Below, in pieces: positions 1 to 14,175 of a stretch of DNA of 64,000 bases (its first letter is position 1; each line of letters opens with the position of its first letter). The notes under the pieces were generated by a model. That model saw only the letters and a program-made list of their open reading frames with translations. It was not told the DNA's origin and did not search any database. This stretch comes from Cellulomonas gilvus ATCC 13127 (GTDB lineage: Bacteria; Actinomycetota; Actinomycetes; Actinomycetales; Cellulomonadaceae). Location of the stretch: positions 2,728,001 to 2,792,000 of the forward strand of contig NC_015671.1 of NCBI RefSeq assembly GCF_000218545.1, written 5' to 3'. The position numbers and the translations under genes were made by a program.

Positions 1-457
1 CCGCCGGGTCCTTGGCCAGGATGTCGACCGGGCCGATCGCGGTCGGGTACTCGCGGCGCACCAGCACGTGGCCCGCACCGAGCAACCCGATCTGCGCCGC
101 GAGCAACGTCTGCAGGTGGGCCTCGACGCCGTCCTTGACCAGGCCCGGGTCCACGCCCAGGTCGTGCGCGCTGTCGTGCAGCACGTCGTACAGCTCGATC
201 TCGAGCCGGTCGTCGGACTTCGCGTGCTGCACGGTCCAGACGGCCGTGACACCCGCGGTCCGCTGCTCGTCGTCGGGCTCGAGCACCGCGAGCGAGCACG
301 GCGGGCTCATCCAGTTGAGCGGCTTGTAGGAGCCGCCGTCGGAGTGCAGCAGCACGCTGCCGTCCGCCTTGACCACGAGAAGACGCGTGGCGCGCGGCAG
401 GTGCGCCGCGAGCCGCCCGGTGTAGCGGGCGGCGCAGGACGCGACGACGAGACGCAC
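1..457 (-). CDS. nucS: Endonuclease NucS (EndoMS), C-terminal part cut by window edge
   Basis: NucS is the actinobacterial/archaeal mismatch-specific endonuclease that replaces MutS/MutL repair. The 152 visible residues begin [16 protein letters not shown] and carry the family motif KPLNWMSPP near residue 45. They end at GPVDILAKD, where the RecB-like nuclease domain begins, so the catalytic core lies mostly outside the window (full length is about 220-230 aa). The start is GTG at 457, preceded on the minus strand by GGAGG at a short spacing. It lies 25 nt after the DUF2550 gene, so it is probably the last gene of the ATP synthase transcript. Family assignment is firm; completeness cannot be judged. 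Confidence 0.9.
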   Translation of the reverse strand, partial: MRLVVASCAARYTGRLAAHLPRATRLLVVKADGSVLLHSDGGSYKPLNWMSPPCSLAVLEPDDEQRTAGVTAVWTVQHAKSDDRLEIELYDVLHDSAHDLGVDPGLVKDGVEAHLQTLLAAQIGLLGAGHVLVRREYPTAIGPVDILAKDPA

Positions 458-482
458 AGGACCTCCAGCCGGACGGCGCGGA

Positions 483-896
483 TCAGATGACGGAGCCCAC
501 GCGCTGCGGCGTGGCCTCGATCCAGGACAGCAGACCCGCGTACGCCTCCCGCGACATGCTGAGGACGAACTCCACCTCGGCGCCGCCGGACACGCCGCGG
601 CACGTCACCAGGAGCACGTCCGAGCCCGGGGCGGCGGGCTCCCGCCCGACGATCGCCAGCCCCGAGCGGTCCCAGCGCCGCGCGGGACGCGGTGCGAGCG
701 ACCAGAAGCGCCACCAGTACAGGTCGGCCGCGCCGTACTGCGCGACGCCGCTGGGCCAGCGAGAGCCGCGGCGCAGGTTGCACCGGAACGACCCCACGCG
801 GCGGTCCAGCGTCTGCCGGCGCGACCACCAGGCACCCGCGCCGGCCAGCACCACGACGACGCACGAGGCGACGACGAGGACGAGCGGCCCGGGCAC
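483..896 (-). CDS. DUF2550 family membrane-anchored protein
   Basis: This 137-aa protein has one N-terminal membrane helix (about residues 4-22) followed by a basic stretch and a compact domain rich in Trp and Arg. It resembles the DUF2550 proteins that sit directly downstream of atpC in actinobacteria (Rv1312 position in M. tuberculosis). GTG start at 896, 13 nt after atpC, so it is very likely cotranscribed with the ATP synthase genes. No catalytic motif is visible and its molecular role is unknown; it should not be called an ATP synthase subunit on position alone. Confidence 0.8.
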   Translation of the reverse strand: MPGPLVLVVASCVVVVLAGAGAWWSRRQTLDRRVGSFRCNLRRGSRWPSGVAQYGAADLYWWRFWSLAPRPARRWDRSGLAIVGREPAAPGSDVLLVTCRGVSGGAEVEFVLSMSREAYAGLLSWIEATPQRVGSVI

Positions 897-909
897 CTGG
901 CGAAGGTCC

Positions 910-1190
910 TCAGTGCGTCGGGGCCGCGGCGGACTCGGACAGCGAGTCCACCACGACGGTCACGCGGTCGGAGTCCACCGAGAGGAAGCCGCCGTCCACG
1001 TGCCAGGCGTGCACCTGGCCGCCGGACGTGCGCACGCGCACCTCACCGGCACGCAGCACCGACAGGATCGGCGTGTGCCCGGCGAGGATGCCGATCTCCC
1101 CGTCGGCCGCGGGCGCCGAGACCTGGCGGGCGGGACCCGACCAGACCTTGCCGTCCGCGGCGACGAGGTCGACCTCGAGCGAGTCGGCCA

Positions 1191-1191
<1 letters not shown>
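910..1191 (-). CDS. atpC: F1Fo ATP synthase epsilon subunit
   Basis: Epsilon subunit of the central stalk, coupling gamma rotation to the catalytic head. At 93 aa it contains only the N-terminal beta-sandwich (motifs GEIGILAGHTPILSVL and DGGFLSVDSDRVTVVVD). The C-terminal helical hairpin that inhibits ATP hydrolysis in other bacteria is largely absent. A short epsilon is common in actinobacteria, so this is not read as a truncation. Its ATG overlaps the atpD stop by one base (TGATG), giving translational coupling. Confidence 0.96.
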
Positions 1192-3645
<2,454 letters not shown>

Positions 3646-3649
3646 GTGC

Positions 3650-5278
<1,629 letters not shown>

Positions 5279-5335
5279 TGCTCTCTCCTGTCAATGGGGC
5301 CCGCGTCCGCGGGCACCGCGTTCTGGGGTGCCGGG

Positions 5336-6147
5336 TCAGCCGGCGAGTCGTCGTCGGGCGTCGGCGAGGCGGGACAGCACGGTGGAGTCGACCACCTGCG
5401 GGCCCACCTGGATGCGCAGTCCGCCCAGCACCTGCGGGTCCAGGATCACGTTGAGCTGGATCTCGCGGCCGTACGCCTCGCTCAGGATCTGGGTGAGTCG
5501 CTCGCGCTGGGCCGCGTCGAGCGCGGTCGCCGAGGTGACCGTGGCCACCTGGCGGTTGCGCCGCTCCGCGATCAGGTCCGCGAGGTGGCCCAGCGTCGCC
5601 ACGTAGCGGCGGCCCCGGGGGGCGACCGCGGCGCGGCGCGCCAGGATCGCCGTCTGTGCCGTGCCGCGGCCCGCGAGGATGCCGTCGACCAGCGAGCCGC
5701 GGGCATCGCCCGGGATCGCGGGGTCGAACAGCGTGCGGCGCACGTCACGCTGGCCGGCGAGCGCCCGGGTGAGGCGGAACAGCTCCTCCTCGACCTCGGC
5801 GAGCACGCCGTCGGCCTCGGCCGAGGCCAGGACCGCGTGGAAGCCGAGTCGCTCGGCGGCCTCCGCGAGGTCCGCGTCGGCCGACCACCGAGCCCGCACG
5901 AGCTCCTGCGCGACCGTGACGACCAGCGGGTCGGCGGTGCCGAGCAGCTGGGCCACGAGCGACGCCTTGGCGTCGCCGTCGATCGACGGGTCGCCGAGCG
6001 TGCGCCGCAGCGCGGCCGACGAGTCGAGCGCGTCGACGAGCGCGAACAGCTGCTCGCCCAGCTCCGACGACCGGGTGCCGGCGGCGGTCAGGACCGGCTC
6101 GAGCCGCTCCTCGACCGCCGCCAGCGAGGCGCGAGAGGTTCCGCGCA

Positions 6148-6148
<1 letters not shown>
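5336..6148 (-). CDS. atpH: F1Fo ATP synthase delta subunit
   Basis: Peripheral stalk subunit joining F1 to the b subunits; 270 aa, longer than the roughly 180-aa E. coli protein but usual for actinobacterial delta. The C-terminal motif QVLGGLRIQVGPQVVDSTVLSRL is the conserved OSCP/delta signature. Two starts are possible: GTG at 6151 or the next codon ATG at 6148. ATG is preferred because AGGGG lies five bases upstream. Either way the start overlaps the atpF stop. Unlike in mycobacteria, delta is not fused to a b-like domain here. Confidence 0.95.
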
Positions 6149-7062
<914 letters not shown>

Positions 7063-7929
7063 CTAGTGCTCTTCCTCGACCGACAGGCTGATGTAGACCG
7101 CCGTGAGCACGACGAAGATGTAGGCCTGCAGGGCTCCGACGAACAGCTCGAAGAGCGTCATCGCGATGCCCGCGCTGAGCGTGACCGCGCTGAACCCCTT
7201 CATCGCGCCCGACGCGTCGAGCAGGAAGTACTGCGTCGCCGAGAAGCAGAGCACGAGCATGAGGTGACCCGCGACCATGTTGGCCATGAGTCGGATCGCG
7301 AGCGTCGCCGGCCGGATGATGAAGACGGTGAGGAACTCGATCGGCGTGAGCAGCACGTACATGAACCACGGCACGCCGGGCGGGAACAGGCTGGCCTTGA
7401 GGAAGCCGCCCAGACCCTGCGCCTTGACCCCCGCGCTCAGGTAGCGCACGTACGCCCACAGCGCGAGCAGCACGGGCAGGCCGATCAGCGACGTGCCGGC
7501 GATGTTGAGGCCGGGCACGATGCCGGTGAGGTTGAACGCGAGGATCGCGAAGAACATCGTCGTCAGCAGAGCGACGTGCTCCCGGGCGCGCTCCTTGCCG
7601 AGGATCTCCTCGGCGATGTTCACGCGGACGAAGTCCATGCCCATCTCGATGACGTTCTGGAACCGGCCGGGGACCAGCTTCGCGCGGCGTGCGGCGACCA
7701 CGAACACGATCACCAGGACGACGGCCGCGACGAGCCGGACCAGCTGCAGACGGTTGAGCTCGAACGGCGTGCCCTCGAACAGGATCGGGGGCGGGAAGAA
7801 GTCGACGATCGACGGCGCGTGGAAACCGTTGCCGCCCTCGGATGACGCGAGTGGCAGGACGGTCGCGAGGCTGGACAGCGGGTGCTCCTGGTGGTCGTGG
7901 CGCCGGGTGCCGTGCTTCCTCGCGGGCAC
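7063..7929 (-). CDS. atpB: F1Fo ATP synthase a subunit
   Basis: Proton-channel subunit, 288 aa with five or six membrane helices. The essential Arg is in LAIRLMANMVAGH, and the C-terminal helix has the LQAYIFVVLTAVYIS signature. The start is uncertain. GTG at 7929 gives a basic, non-conserved leader (PARKHGTRRHDHQEH). A CTG codon at residue 18, six bases after AGGAG, would give the more typical N-terminus LSSLATVLPLA. First gene of the atp operon proper; a candidate promoter lies just upstream. Confidence 0.95.
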   Translation of the reverse strand: MPARKHGTRRHDHQEHPLSSLATVLPLASSEGGNGFHAPSIVDFFPPPILFEGTPFELNRLQLVRLVAAVVLVIVFVVAARRAKLVPGRFQNVIEMGMDFVRVNIAEEILGKERAREHVALLTTMFFAILAFNLTGIVPGLNIAGTSLIGLPVLLALWAYVRYLSAGVKAQGLGGFLKASLFPPGVPWFMYVLLTPIEFLTVFIIRPATLAIRLMANMVAGHLMLVLCFSATQYFLLDASGAMKGFSAVTLSAGIAMTLFELFVGALQAYIFVVLTAVYISLSVEEEH

Positions 7930-7962
7930 ACCATGGACGTCTGGCCGTCTGGGATCGGAGGA

Positions 7963-7968
7963 AGCCTA
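7963..7968 (-). promoter_or_regulatory. Candidate -10 box for the atp operon
   Basis: On the minus strand TAGGCT occurs 34 nt before the atpB GTG, in the only sizeable gap (83 nt) between the upstream overlapping genes and atpB. It matches the -10 form found before many genes in this window. No clear -35 is visible. A 14-bp palindrome AGGACGATCGTCCT (8001-8014) lies upstream and overlaps the end of the preceding gene. Confidence 0.4.
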
Positions 7969-8012
7969 ACCCATCCTTGGCAGTGCCCCCTGCCTCCCGC
8001 AGGACGATCGTC

Positions 8013-8543
8013 CTACGAGTTCGCGCGACCGTCGTCGATCATGCCCTCGCCCGGCTCGGCCGCCTTCGCCGGGGCCGGTTCGACGTAGGGCACGTGCGCG
8101 CGCGTGACGGCCCGGTAGTCGAGGTACGCCGAGCCGAGCACGCCCACCAGCAGCACCACCGCGAGCACGGGCTTGGAGTAGAAGTCCTGGTCCTTGATCA
8201 GCGCCAGCACCACCACCACGACGACGACCTTGGCGAGCCACGTCCCCATCACCACGCCCGCCATGGCGGCCGGGCTCGAGCGCAGCGTGCGCAGCATCGC
8301 GACGATCGTCGTGCCCGAGAACACGAGCGCGAGGCCCACGCCGATCAACGCACCCCACAGGCCCGCGGAGCCCGCCACGGCGAGCCCGATGCCGACGCCG
8401 AGCACCGTGAGGCCGGCCAGCAGCCAGAGCACGGTGCGCAGCGACGTGCGGAACACCTGCTCGACGCTCGTGTCGTGCGTGGGGCCGTCCGGGACGGACG
8501 TCGGGTCGGGTGCGGGGGTCGCGTCGCTCATGGGTTCGCTCAC
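8013..8543 (-). CDS. AtpI-like hypothetical membrane protein
   Basis: 176 aa with four hydrophobic helices (LLAGLTVLGVGIGLAV, LWGALIGVGLALVFSG, GVVMGTWLAKVVVVVVVLAL, PVLAVVLLVGVLGSAYLDY), a Pro/Asp-rich N-terminus and an acidic C-terminal tail. Position directly before atpB and topology match AtpI/UncI, a proposed assembly factor for the c ring, and the Rv1303 position in M. tuberculosis. Sequence similarity to AtpI cannot be shown by eye, so the name is by analogy. GTG at 8543 overlaps the preceding stop by 4 nt; ATG at 8531 is an alternative. Confidence 0.75.
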   Translation of the reverse strand: MSEPMSDATPAPDPTSVPDGPTHDTSVEQVFRTSLRTVLWLLAGLTVLGVGIGLAVAGSAGLWGALIGVGLALVFSGTTIVAMLRTLRSSPAAMAGVVMGTWLAKVVVVVVVLALIKDQDFYSKPVLAVVLLVGVLGSAYLDYRAVTRAHVPYVEPAPAKAAEPGEGMIDDGRANS

Positions 8544-9649
8544 GTCGTCTCGAGGGGGCGGCGGGTGGACCGGCCGCGCAGGGGGCCGAGGGTCAGCAGG
8601 ACGGCGACCACGACGCCCGCGGCGAACAGCCACAGCACCGTGGTGGTCGAGAGCACGACGAGCGCGCCCATCCCGAACGCGAACACCGCCGTCCAGACGT
8701 ACATGATCGCCACCGCGCGCCGGTGGCTGTGCCCGAGCGCGAGCAGGCGGTGGTGCAGGTGCATGCGGTCGGGGTGGAACGGCGACTTGCCCTGGCCGAG
8801 CCGGCGCACGATCGCCAGGCCCATGTCCAGCAGCGGGAGCACGAGCACCGCGAACGGCAGCAGCATCGGCACGAACGCGGGGAACGACTGACGCCGCGAG
8901 ACCTGCTCGGGGTCGATCTGGCCGGTCACCACGACCGCGGCCGCGGCGAGCACGAAGCCCAGCAGCATCGCCCCGGAGTCCCCCATGAAGATCCGCGCCG
9001 GATAGACGTTGTGCGGCAGGAACCCGATGCAGGCCCCGACCAGCGCCGCCACGACGAGCGTCGACAGGCTCGCGTAGTCGCCCGACGTCGCGCGCGTGAG
9101 CAGGTAGGAGTACAGGAAGAACGCGGCGCCGCCGATCGCGAGCACGCCCGCGGCGAGGCCGTCGAGGCCGTCGACGAAGTTGACCGCGTTCATCGCGATC
9201 ACCACCGTGATGATGGTGAGGAACGTCCACATGCGCGTCGAGCTCACGGTCACGCCGCCGACCGGCAGCTGGTAGAGCTGCACGCCCTGCCACGCCAGGA
9301 ACCCGGCCGCAAGCACCTGCCCCATGAGCTTGGTGAGCCAGTCCAGGTCCCAGATGTCGTCCGCCACGCCCAGCAGGCACACCAGCGCCGCACCGCCGAC
9401 GATGCCGACGAGCGCGCGCGGGTTGTCGTAGACGCCCGCCAGGAACGGCAGGCGGCTCGCGACGACGATCGCGACCGTGAGGCCCAGGAACATCGCGACG
9501 CCGCCGAGCCGCGGGGTCGGGATCGCGTGCACGTCGCGGTCGCGCACCGCCGTGATGGCGCCCCAGCGCAGCGCGCACCACCGTGCGAGCGGCGTCATGA
9601 GGTACGCGACGGCCGCGGCGATCACGCCGACGAGCAGGTAGACCCTCAC
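8540..9649 (-). CDS. wecA: WecA/TagO-family undecaprenyl-phosphate sugar-1-phosphate transferase
   Basis: Integral membrane transferase (369 aa, about 11 helices) that moves a HexNAc-1-phosphate from UDP-sugar to the polyprenyl phosphate carrier, starting cell-wall polymer synthesis. Visible family motifs are VADDIWD, NAVNFVDGLDGLA, IFMGDSGAMLLG and the cytoplasmic HLHHRLL. In actinobacteria the orthologue (Rfe, Rv1302) makes decaprenyl-PP-GlcNAc for the arabinogalactan linker; in this wall type the product could instead feed teichoic or other glycopolymers. ATG at 9649 overlaps the preceding gene by 4 nt. Confidence 0.92.
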   Translation of the reverse strand: MRVYLLVGVIAAAVAYLMTPLARWCALRWGAITAVRDRDVHAIPTPRLGGVAMFLGLTVAIVVASRLPFLAGVYDNPRALVGIVGGAALVCLLGVADDIWDLDWLTKLMGQVLAAGFLAWQGVQLYQLPVGGVTVSSTRMWTFLTIITVVIAMNAVNFVDGLDGLAAGVLAIGGAAFFLYSYLLTRATSGDYASLSTLVVAALVGACIGFLPHNVYPARIFMGDSGAMLLGFVLAAAAVVVTGQIDPEQVSRRQSFPAFVPMLLPFAVLVLPLLDMGLAIVRRLGQGKSPFHPDRMHLHHRLLALGHSHRRAVAIMYVWTAVFAFGMGALVVLSTTTVLWLFAAGVVVAVLLTLGPLRGRSTRRPLETT

Positions 9650-10458
9650 CCGGGCGCACCGCCCGCGGGTGCGTCCTTGACCATGTCCGGTCCCGCGCCG
9701 GGGGCGTCCGCGGCGGGTGCCTCGTCGTCCGCAGGCTGCGGGTCGGGCGCCTGCTCGTCCGGCGCCTTCTCGTCGGGCGCGGCTGCGGCAGGCTCGTCGG
9801 ACGGCAGCTCGCCGTCGAGGCCGAGGACGGGCGCCACCGCGTTCAGTGTCTCGAGGTCGAGCGCCCCGAGCCGCACGACGCGCAGCCGGGGTCCGGTCGC
9901 GTCCACGATCGTCGAGGCGACCTGGCCCGGTGCGTCGCCCGCGTCGAGGTAGACGCGCACGCGGTCGCCGAGCTGGCGGTACGCCTCACCCGCGTCCACG
10001 GCGGCCGCGAAGCCCGTGCGGTTCGCGCTCGAGACCGCGAGCGGTCCGGTGCGCCGCAGCAGGGCGCGGGCGGTGGCGTGGTCCGGGACGCGCAGCGCGA
10101 CCGTGCCGTGCGTCTCCCCCAGGTCCCACGCGAGCGAGGGCTGGGCGCGCACGATCAGCGTGAGCCCGCCGGGCCAGAACGCCTCCGCGAGCAGGCGCGC
10201 GTGCGCCGGGACCTCGGTCGCCAGGCCGTCGAGCGTGCGCACGTCGGCGATCAGCACGGGCGGCGGCATCTGCCGGCCCCGGCCCTTGGCGTCCAGCAGC
10301 GCCTGCACCGCGGGCGGCGAGAAGGCGTCGGCCCCGATGCCGTAGACGGTGTCGGTGGGCAGGACGACGAGGCCGCCGTTGGCGACGACGTCGACCGCCT
10401 CGTCGAGAGCCGGTCCCCAGGTGGCCGCGTCGTGGGCGGGCAGCGTGCGCGCGTTCAC
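9646..10458 (-). CDS. L-threonylcarbamoyladenylate synthase (Sua5/TsaC family)
   Basis: Makes threonylcarbamoyl-AMP from Thr, bicarbonate and ATP for the t6A37 modification of ANN-decoding tRNAs. The YrdC-like domain covers residues 1-200: VLPTDTVYGIGADAF, KGRGRQMPPPVLIAD (the KxR...P signature), LTLIVRA and SSANRTGFAA. The last 60 or so residues are a low-complexity Pro/Ala/Asp tail, not a Sua5 domain. GTG at 10458 overlaps the prmC stop by 4 nt, the usual prmC-sua5 pairing. Confidence 0.92.
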   Translation of the reverse strand: MNARTLPAHDAATWGPALDEAVDVVANGGLVVLPTDTVYGIGADAFSPPAVQALLDAKGRGRQMPPPVLIADVRTLDGLATEVPAHARLLAEAFWPGGLTLIVRAQPSLAWDLGETHGTVALRVPDHATARALLRRTGPLAVSSANRTGFAAAVDAGEAYRQLGDRVRVYLDAGDAPGQVASTIVDATGPRLRVVRLGALDLETLNAVAPVLGLDGELPSDEPAAAAPDEKAPDEQAPDPQPADDEAPAADAPGAGPDMVKDAPAGGAPG

Positions 10459-11381
10459 GGCTGGGAGTCTTCCACGCCCGACGGTGCGTCCGGGCCAGCG
10501 ACCCGGCGCGCGACGAGCATGCGGGGCCTGCCGGTGAGGTCCGGCAGCGTGCGGACCTGCTCGAACGCACCCGTCGCGGACGCGGCCTGCCGCACCGCGG
10601 CGTCCTGCACCTCGGCGTGCTCCATGACCAGCAGACCCCCCGGGGCCAGGAGGCGCGCCGCGGCCGCGAGCACCGCACGCGGCACGTCGAGGCCGTCCAG
10701 GCCCCCGCCGTACAGCGCCAGGTCCGGGTCGTGGTCGCGCACCTCGGGCTCGCGCGGGACCGCGTCGGGCGGGACGTACGGCGGGTTGGACACCAGCACG
10801 TCGACGCGACCGGCGAGCTCGGCGAGCAGGGCGGGGTCGCGCACGTCGCCCTGCTCGACGCGCATGCCGAGCGAGCCGACCGCGCCGTGGTTGGCACGCG
10901 TCAGGCCGACCGCCTCCGCCGAGAGGTCCACGGCGACCACGTCCGTACCCGGCACCTCGGTGTCCACGGACAGCGCGATCGCGCCGGTTCCGCAGCACAG
11001 GTCCACCACGAGCGGCCGTCCGCCCGCGGCGACGAGGCGCGCGGCCTCGTCGATCGCGACCTGCGCGACCACCTCGGTCTCGGGGCGGGGCACGAACACG
11101 CCCGGCTCGACGCGCAGCGTCAGGTACCGGAAGACCGTGGACCCGACGATGTGCTGCAGCGGCTCACGCGAGCGCCGGCGCTCGACCAGCCCGGCGAACT
11201 CCTCGACGAACCCGTCCGGGGCCGGGTCGGGCGCGAGCGCGAGCTCGAGCCGCGGCAGCCCCAGGGCGTACGCAGCGAGCTGCGTCGCGTCGACGCGCGG
11301 CGAGGGCACGTCCGCCTCGTCGAGCACGCGCACCGCACCCTCGACGAGCGCGCGGACACCGGGTGTCGCACCCGCGCTCAT
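10455..11381 (-). CDS. prmC: Peptide chain release factor N5-glutamine methyltransferase PrmC
   Basis: SAM-dependent enzyme that methylates the Gln of the GGQ motif in release factors. At 308 aa it has an N-terminal helical domain, then the Rossmann fold with SAM-binding [14 protein letters not shown], the acidic [11 protein letters not shown] strand and the catalytic NPPYVPP motif. ATG at 11381 overlaps prfA (its substrate gene) by 4 nt, matching the prfA-prmC operon widespread in bacteria. Confidence 0.95.
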   Translation of the reverse strand: MSAGATPGVRALVEGAVRVLDEADVPSPRVDATQLAAYALGLPRLELALAPDPAPDGFVEEFAGLVERRRSREPLQHIVGSTVFRYLTLRVEPGVFVPRPETEVVAQVAIDEAARLVAAGGRPLVVDLCCGTGAIALSVDTEVPGTDVVAVDLSAEAVGLTRANHGAVGSLGMRVEQGDVRDPALLAELAGRVDVLVSNPPYVPPDAVPREPEVRDHDPDLALYGGGLDGLDVPRAVLAAAARLLAPGGLLVMEHAEVQDAAVRQAASATGAFEQVRTLPDLTGRPRMLVARRVAGPDAPSGVEDSQP

Positions 11382-12463
11382 GCGCCCGCCTCGGCGAGGC
11401 GCGCGGCCTCGTCGGCCTCGACCGCGGACGCGACCACGGGCCCGAGGTCGCCCGCGAGCACCGCGTCCAGGTTGTAGGCCTTGTACCCCGTGCGGTGGTC
11501 GGCGATCCGGTTCTCCGGGAAGTTGTACGTCCTGATCCGCTCGGAGCGGTCGACCGTGCGCACCTGGCTGCGCCGCGCCTCGCTCGCGACGGCCGCGGCC
11601 TCCTCCTGCCGCGCTGCCAGGAGCCGGGCCCGCAGCACGCGCATGGCCTGCTCGCGGTTCTGCAGCTGGGACTTCTCGTTCTGCATCGACACGACGATGC
11701 CCGTGGGCACGTGCGTGATCCGCACGGCCGAGTCGGTGGTGTTGACGGACTGGCCGCCCGGGCCCGACGAGCGGTACACGTCGATCCGCAGGTCGTTCGG
11801 GTCGATCTCGACCTCGCCCTCGTCGTCCGCCTCGGGGAACACCAGCACGCCCGCGGCGGACGTGTGGATGCGCCCCGCGGACTCCGTGACGGGCACGCGC
11901 TGCACGCGGTGCACCCCGCCCTCGTACTTCAGGTGGGCCCACACGCCGTCCTCGGGCGCGACCGTGCCGCGCGACTTCACCGCGAGCTGCACGTCCTTGA
12001 ACCCGCCGAGGTCGGACGACGTCGCCTCGAGCACCTGCGTCGCCCAGCCCATGCGCTCGGCGTACCGCGTGTACATGCGCAGCAGGTCGGCCGCGAACAG
12101 CGCCGACTCCTCACCGCCCTCGCCCGCCTTGATCTCCAGGATCACGTCACGCGCGTCGTCGGGGTCACGCGGGATCAGCACCGCGCGCAGACGCGCCGCA
12201 GCCTCGTCGGCGGCGTCCTGCAGCGCGGGCAGCTCGGCCGCGAAGCCCGGGTCGGCGTCCGCCAGCTCGGCCGCCGCACCCGCGTCGTCCGCGGCGGCAC
12301 GCCACGTCCGGTAGGCCTGCACCACGCGCCCCAGCTCGGCGTAGCGCCGGCCGAGGCGGCGGGCGCGGGCCGCATCCGCGTGCACGGACGGGTCGGCGAG
12401 CTGCTGCTCGATCTGCGCGTGCTCGGCGAGCAGCGGCTGCGCGACGGCGAACTGCTCGCTCAC
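11378..12463 (-). CDS. prfA: Peptide chain release factor 1
   Basis: Recognises UAA and UAG and triggers peptide release. The 361-aa protein has the peptidyl-transferase motif GGQ in [17 protein letters not shown] and the codon-recognition region around [16 protein letters not shown]. The start chosen is GTG at 12463 ([12 protein letters not shown]), preceded on the minus strand by GAGGGAG six bases away; the longer frame adds an Arg/Pro-rich stretch unlike RF1. A long hairpin precedes it (12528-12595). Confidence 0.96.
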   Translation of the reverse strand: MSEQFAVAQPLLAEHAQIEQQLADPSVHADAARARRLGRRYAELGRVVQAYRTWRAAADDAGAAAELADADPGFAAELPALQDAADEAAARLRAVLIPRDPDDARDVILEIKAGEGGEESALFAADLLRMYTRYAERMGWATQVLEATSSDLGGFKDVQLAVKSRGTVAPEDGVWAHLKYEGGVHRVQRVPVTESAGRIHTSAAGVLVFPEADDEGEVEIDPNDLRIDVYRSSGPGGQSVNTTDSAVRITHVPTGIVVSMQNEKSQLQNREQAMRVLRARLLAARQEEAAAVASEARRSQVRTVDRSERIRTYNFPENRIADHRTGYKAYNLDAVLAGDLGPVVASAVEADEAARLAEAGA

Positions 12464-12527
12464 TCGGGCTCCCTCGGGTTCGGCTGGTTCGGGTGACGCA
12501 CGCTCAGGTGCACGTCCCCGGGTACGA

Positions 12528-12595
12528 CGCAGCGCCGGTGCCCTGGCGGACACTGCCATGGAGGGCAGTCGTCCGCACCGGGCACCGGCGCTGCG
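12528..12595 (-). terminator. Very long hairpin between rpmE and prfA
   Basis: The arms 12528-12543 and 12580-12595 pair perfectly over 16 bp. Inside them GCGGACACTGCC (12546-12557) pairs with 12564-12576 through one bulged base, closing a six-base loop. About 28 bp in all. It starts 7 nt after the rpmE stop and no U-tract follows, as is common for GC-rich actinobacteria. It should terminate rpmE, or structure the prfA leader. Confidence 0.75.
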
Positions 12596-12601
12596 GAGGT
12601 G

Positions 12602-12817
12602 CTAGTTGCCGGCCTTCTTGCCGTAGCGGGCCTCGAACCGGGCCACGCGGCCGCCGGTGTCGAGGATCTTCTGCTTGCCGGTGTAGAACGGGTGGCAGGC
12701 GCTGCAGACGTCGGCGTGGATCTTGCCGTTCGGCACGGTGCTGCGCGTCACGAACGTGGCGCCGCACGTGCAGGTCACCTCGGTGACCACGTACTGCGGG
12801 TGGATGTCAGCCTTCAC
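12602..12817 (-). CDS. rpmE: 50S ribosomal protein L31, zinc-binding type
   Basis: 71 aa, [16 protein letters not shown] with the zinc-binding Cys pairs CTCG and CSAC, followed by [21 protein letters not shown]. This is the C+ (zinc) L31; in actinobacteria a C- paralogue replaces it under zinc starvation. GTG start at 12817, with AAGGAGA five bases upstream. It is the first gene of the minus-strand block and diverges from pimB. Confidence 0.97.
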   Translation of the reverse strand: MKADIHPQYVVTEVTCTCGATFVTRSTVPNGKIHADVCSACHPFYTGKQKILDTGGRVARFEARYGKKAGN

Positions 12818-12984
12818 GGAACTCTCCTTGGTGGGATGTCTCCGGGTCCCGACGCGGACGCGCGCGGGTGAACCGCAGACCAGCGAACCATGATGCCAGA
12901 ACCGCGCGCGGTGCCGAAATCTTCCCGCGCGCCGGGCCGCCGCGGACCGGGACGGCGACGCGGTCCCGGAGCGGGCGCCGACGC

Positions 12985-12990
12985 CTAGCA
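12985..12990 (+). promoter_or_regulatory. Candidate -10 box for the pimB gene
   Basis: TAGCAT at 12985-12990 has the usual TANNNT form of this genome and lies 35 nt before the GTG start of the glycosyltransferase, leaving a short leader that carries the GGAG ribosome-binding site. No -35 is evident. Confidence 0.4.
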
Positions 12991-13025
12991 TGGGGGCGCC
13001 CACCCGCCTCAGCATTGGAGCTGCC

Positions 13026-14165
13026 GTGCCCCGCACGCTCGTCGTGACCAACGACTTCCCGACCCGCAAGGGCGGTATCGAGGCGTTCGTCGCAGCGCTG
13101 TGCGAGCGGTTCGACCCCGACGAGGTGGTCGTCTACACCGCATCGATGCCGGGTGACCGGGAGTACGACGCGACGCTCCCCTACCCCGTGGTGCGCGACC
13201 GCCGCTCGATGCTGGTGCCGACGCCGCGCGTGCAGGGGTCGGTGGTGGCCGCGTTCCGCGAGCACGGGTGCGACCGCGTGCTGTTCGGCGCGTCCGCGCC
13301 GCTCGGCCTGCTCGCCAAGCCGCTCAAGGCTGCGGGCGCTCAGCGGGCCGTCGCGATCACGCACTCGCACGAGGTCTGGTGGTCCAAGGTGCCGGGCGTG
13401 CGGCAGGTGCTGCGCGAGATCGGCGAACGCGTGGACACGCTCACGTACATCTCCGGCTTCACGCGCGACGCCGTGGCCCGCGCCTTGACACCCGCCGGCC
13501 GGGCCAAGCAGCAGCGGCTCACGCCGGGCGTCGACTCGACGCGGTTCTACCCCGGCGTCGGCGGGGCGCAGGTGCGCGAGCGCCTGGGCATCCGTGCCGA
13601 TGCGCCCGTGGCCGTGAGCTCGGGCCGGATGGTCGAGCGCAAGGGTCAGGACAAGGTGATCGAGGCGTGGCCCGCGGTGCGCGCCGCGGTGCCGGGCGCG
13701 CACCTGCTGATCGTGGGCGACGGCCCGTACCGGCCGACGCTCGAGAAGCTCGTCGCCGCGCGGGGCCTGGGCGACGCGGTGACGTTCACCGGAGCCGTCC
13801 CGTGGGCCGACGTGCCGCCCTACGTCGACGCGGGCGACGTGTTCGTCATGCCGTCCCGGACCCGCCTGCGCGGGCTCGAGCCCGAGGGTCTGCCGCTCGT
13901 CTTCCTCGAGGCCGCGTCGTGCGCGCTGCCCGTGATCGTCGGACGGTCCGGCGGCGCACCCGACGCGGTCGAGGACGGGGTCACGGGTGTGGTCGTCGAC
14001 CCGACGTCCGTCACCGAGATCCGCGACCGGCTGGTCCAGCTGCTCACCGACCACGAGCTGGCCGCCCGGATGGGTGCCGCGGGCCGCGAGCGTGCGCTCG
14101 CCGGCTGGCAGTGGGACACGATCGCGGCCACGTGCCGCGGGTACCTCGGCTACCCGCAGTCCTGA
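13026..14165 (+). CDS. PimB'-like GDP-mannose-dependent phosphatidylinositol mannosyltransferase
   Basis: GT-B fold, family GT4 glycosyltransferase, 379 aa. N-terminal [19 protein letters not shown] is typical of PimB', which adds the second mannose to phosphatidyl-myo-inositol monomannoside at the cytoplasmic membrane. The nucleotide-sugar site shows [25 protein letters not shown] and the E-x7-E motif in [16 protein letters not shown] at 13026 is chosen because GGAG lies five bases upstream and it begins the conserved [14 protein letters not shown] at 12990 overlaps the likely -10. Acceptor specificity is inferred from family resemblance. Confidence 0.85.
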   Translation: MPRTLVVTNDFPTRKGGIEAFVAALCERFDPDEVVVYTASMPGDREYDATLPYPVVRDRRSMLVPTPRVQGSVVAAFREHGCDRVLFGASAPLGLLAKPLKAAGAQRAVAITHSHEVWWSKVPGVRQVLREIGERVDTLTYISGFTRDAVARALTPAGRAKQQRLTPGVDSTRFYPGVGGAQVRERLGIRADAPVAVSSGRMVERKGQDKVIEAWPAVRAAVPGAHLLIVGDGPYRPTLEKLVAARGLGDAVTFTGAVPWADVPPYVDAGDVFVMPSRTRLRGLEPEGLPLVFLEAASCALPVIVGRSGGAPDAVEDGVTGVVVDPTSVTEIRDRLVQLLTDHELAARMGAAGRERALAGWQWDTIAATCRGYLGYPQS

Positions 14166-14175
14166 CCGCGCGGGC

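Noticed and set aside
12990-13025. ATG at 12990 as the start of pimB
   Set aside because: It overlaps the likely -10 box and adds non-conserved residues; GTG at 13026 has a proper GGAG and begins the conserved [11 protein letters not shown].
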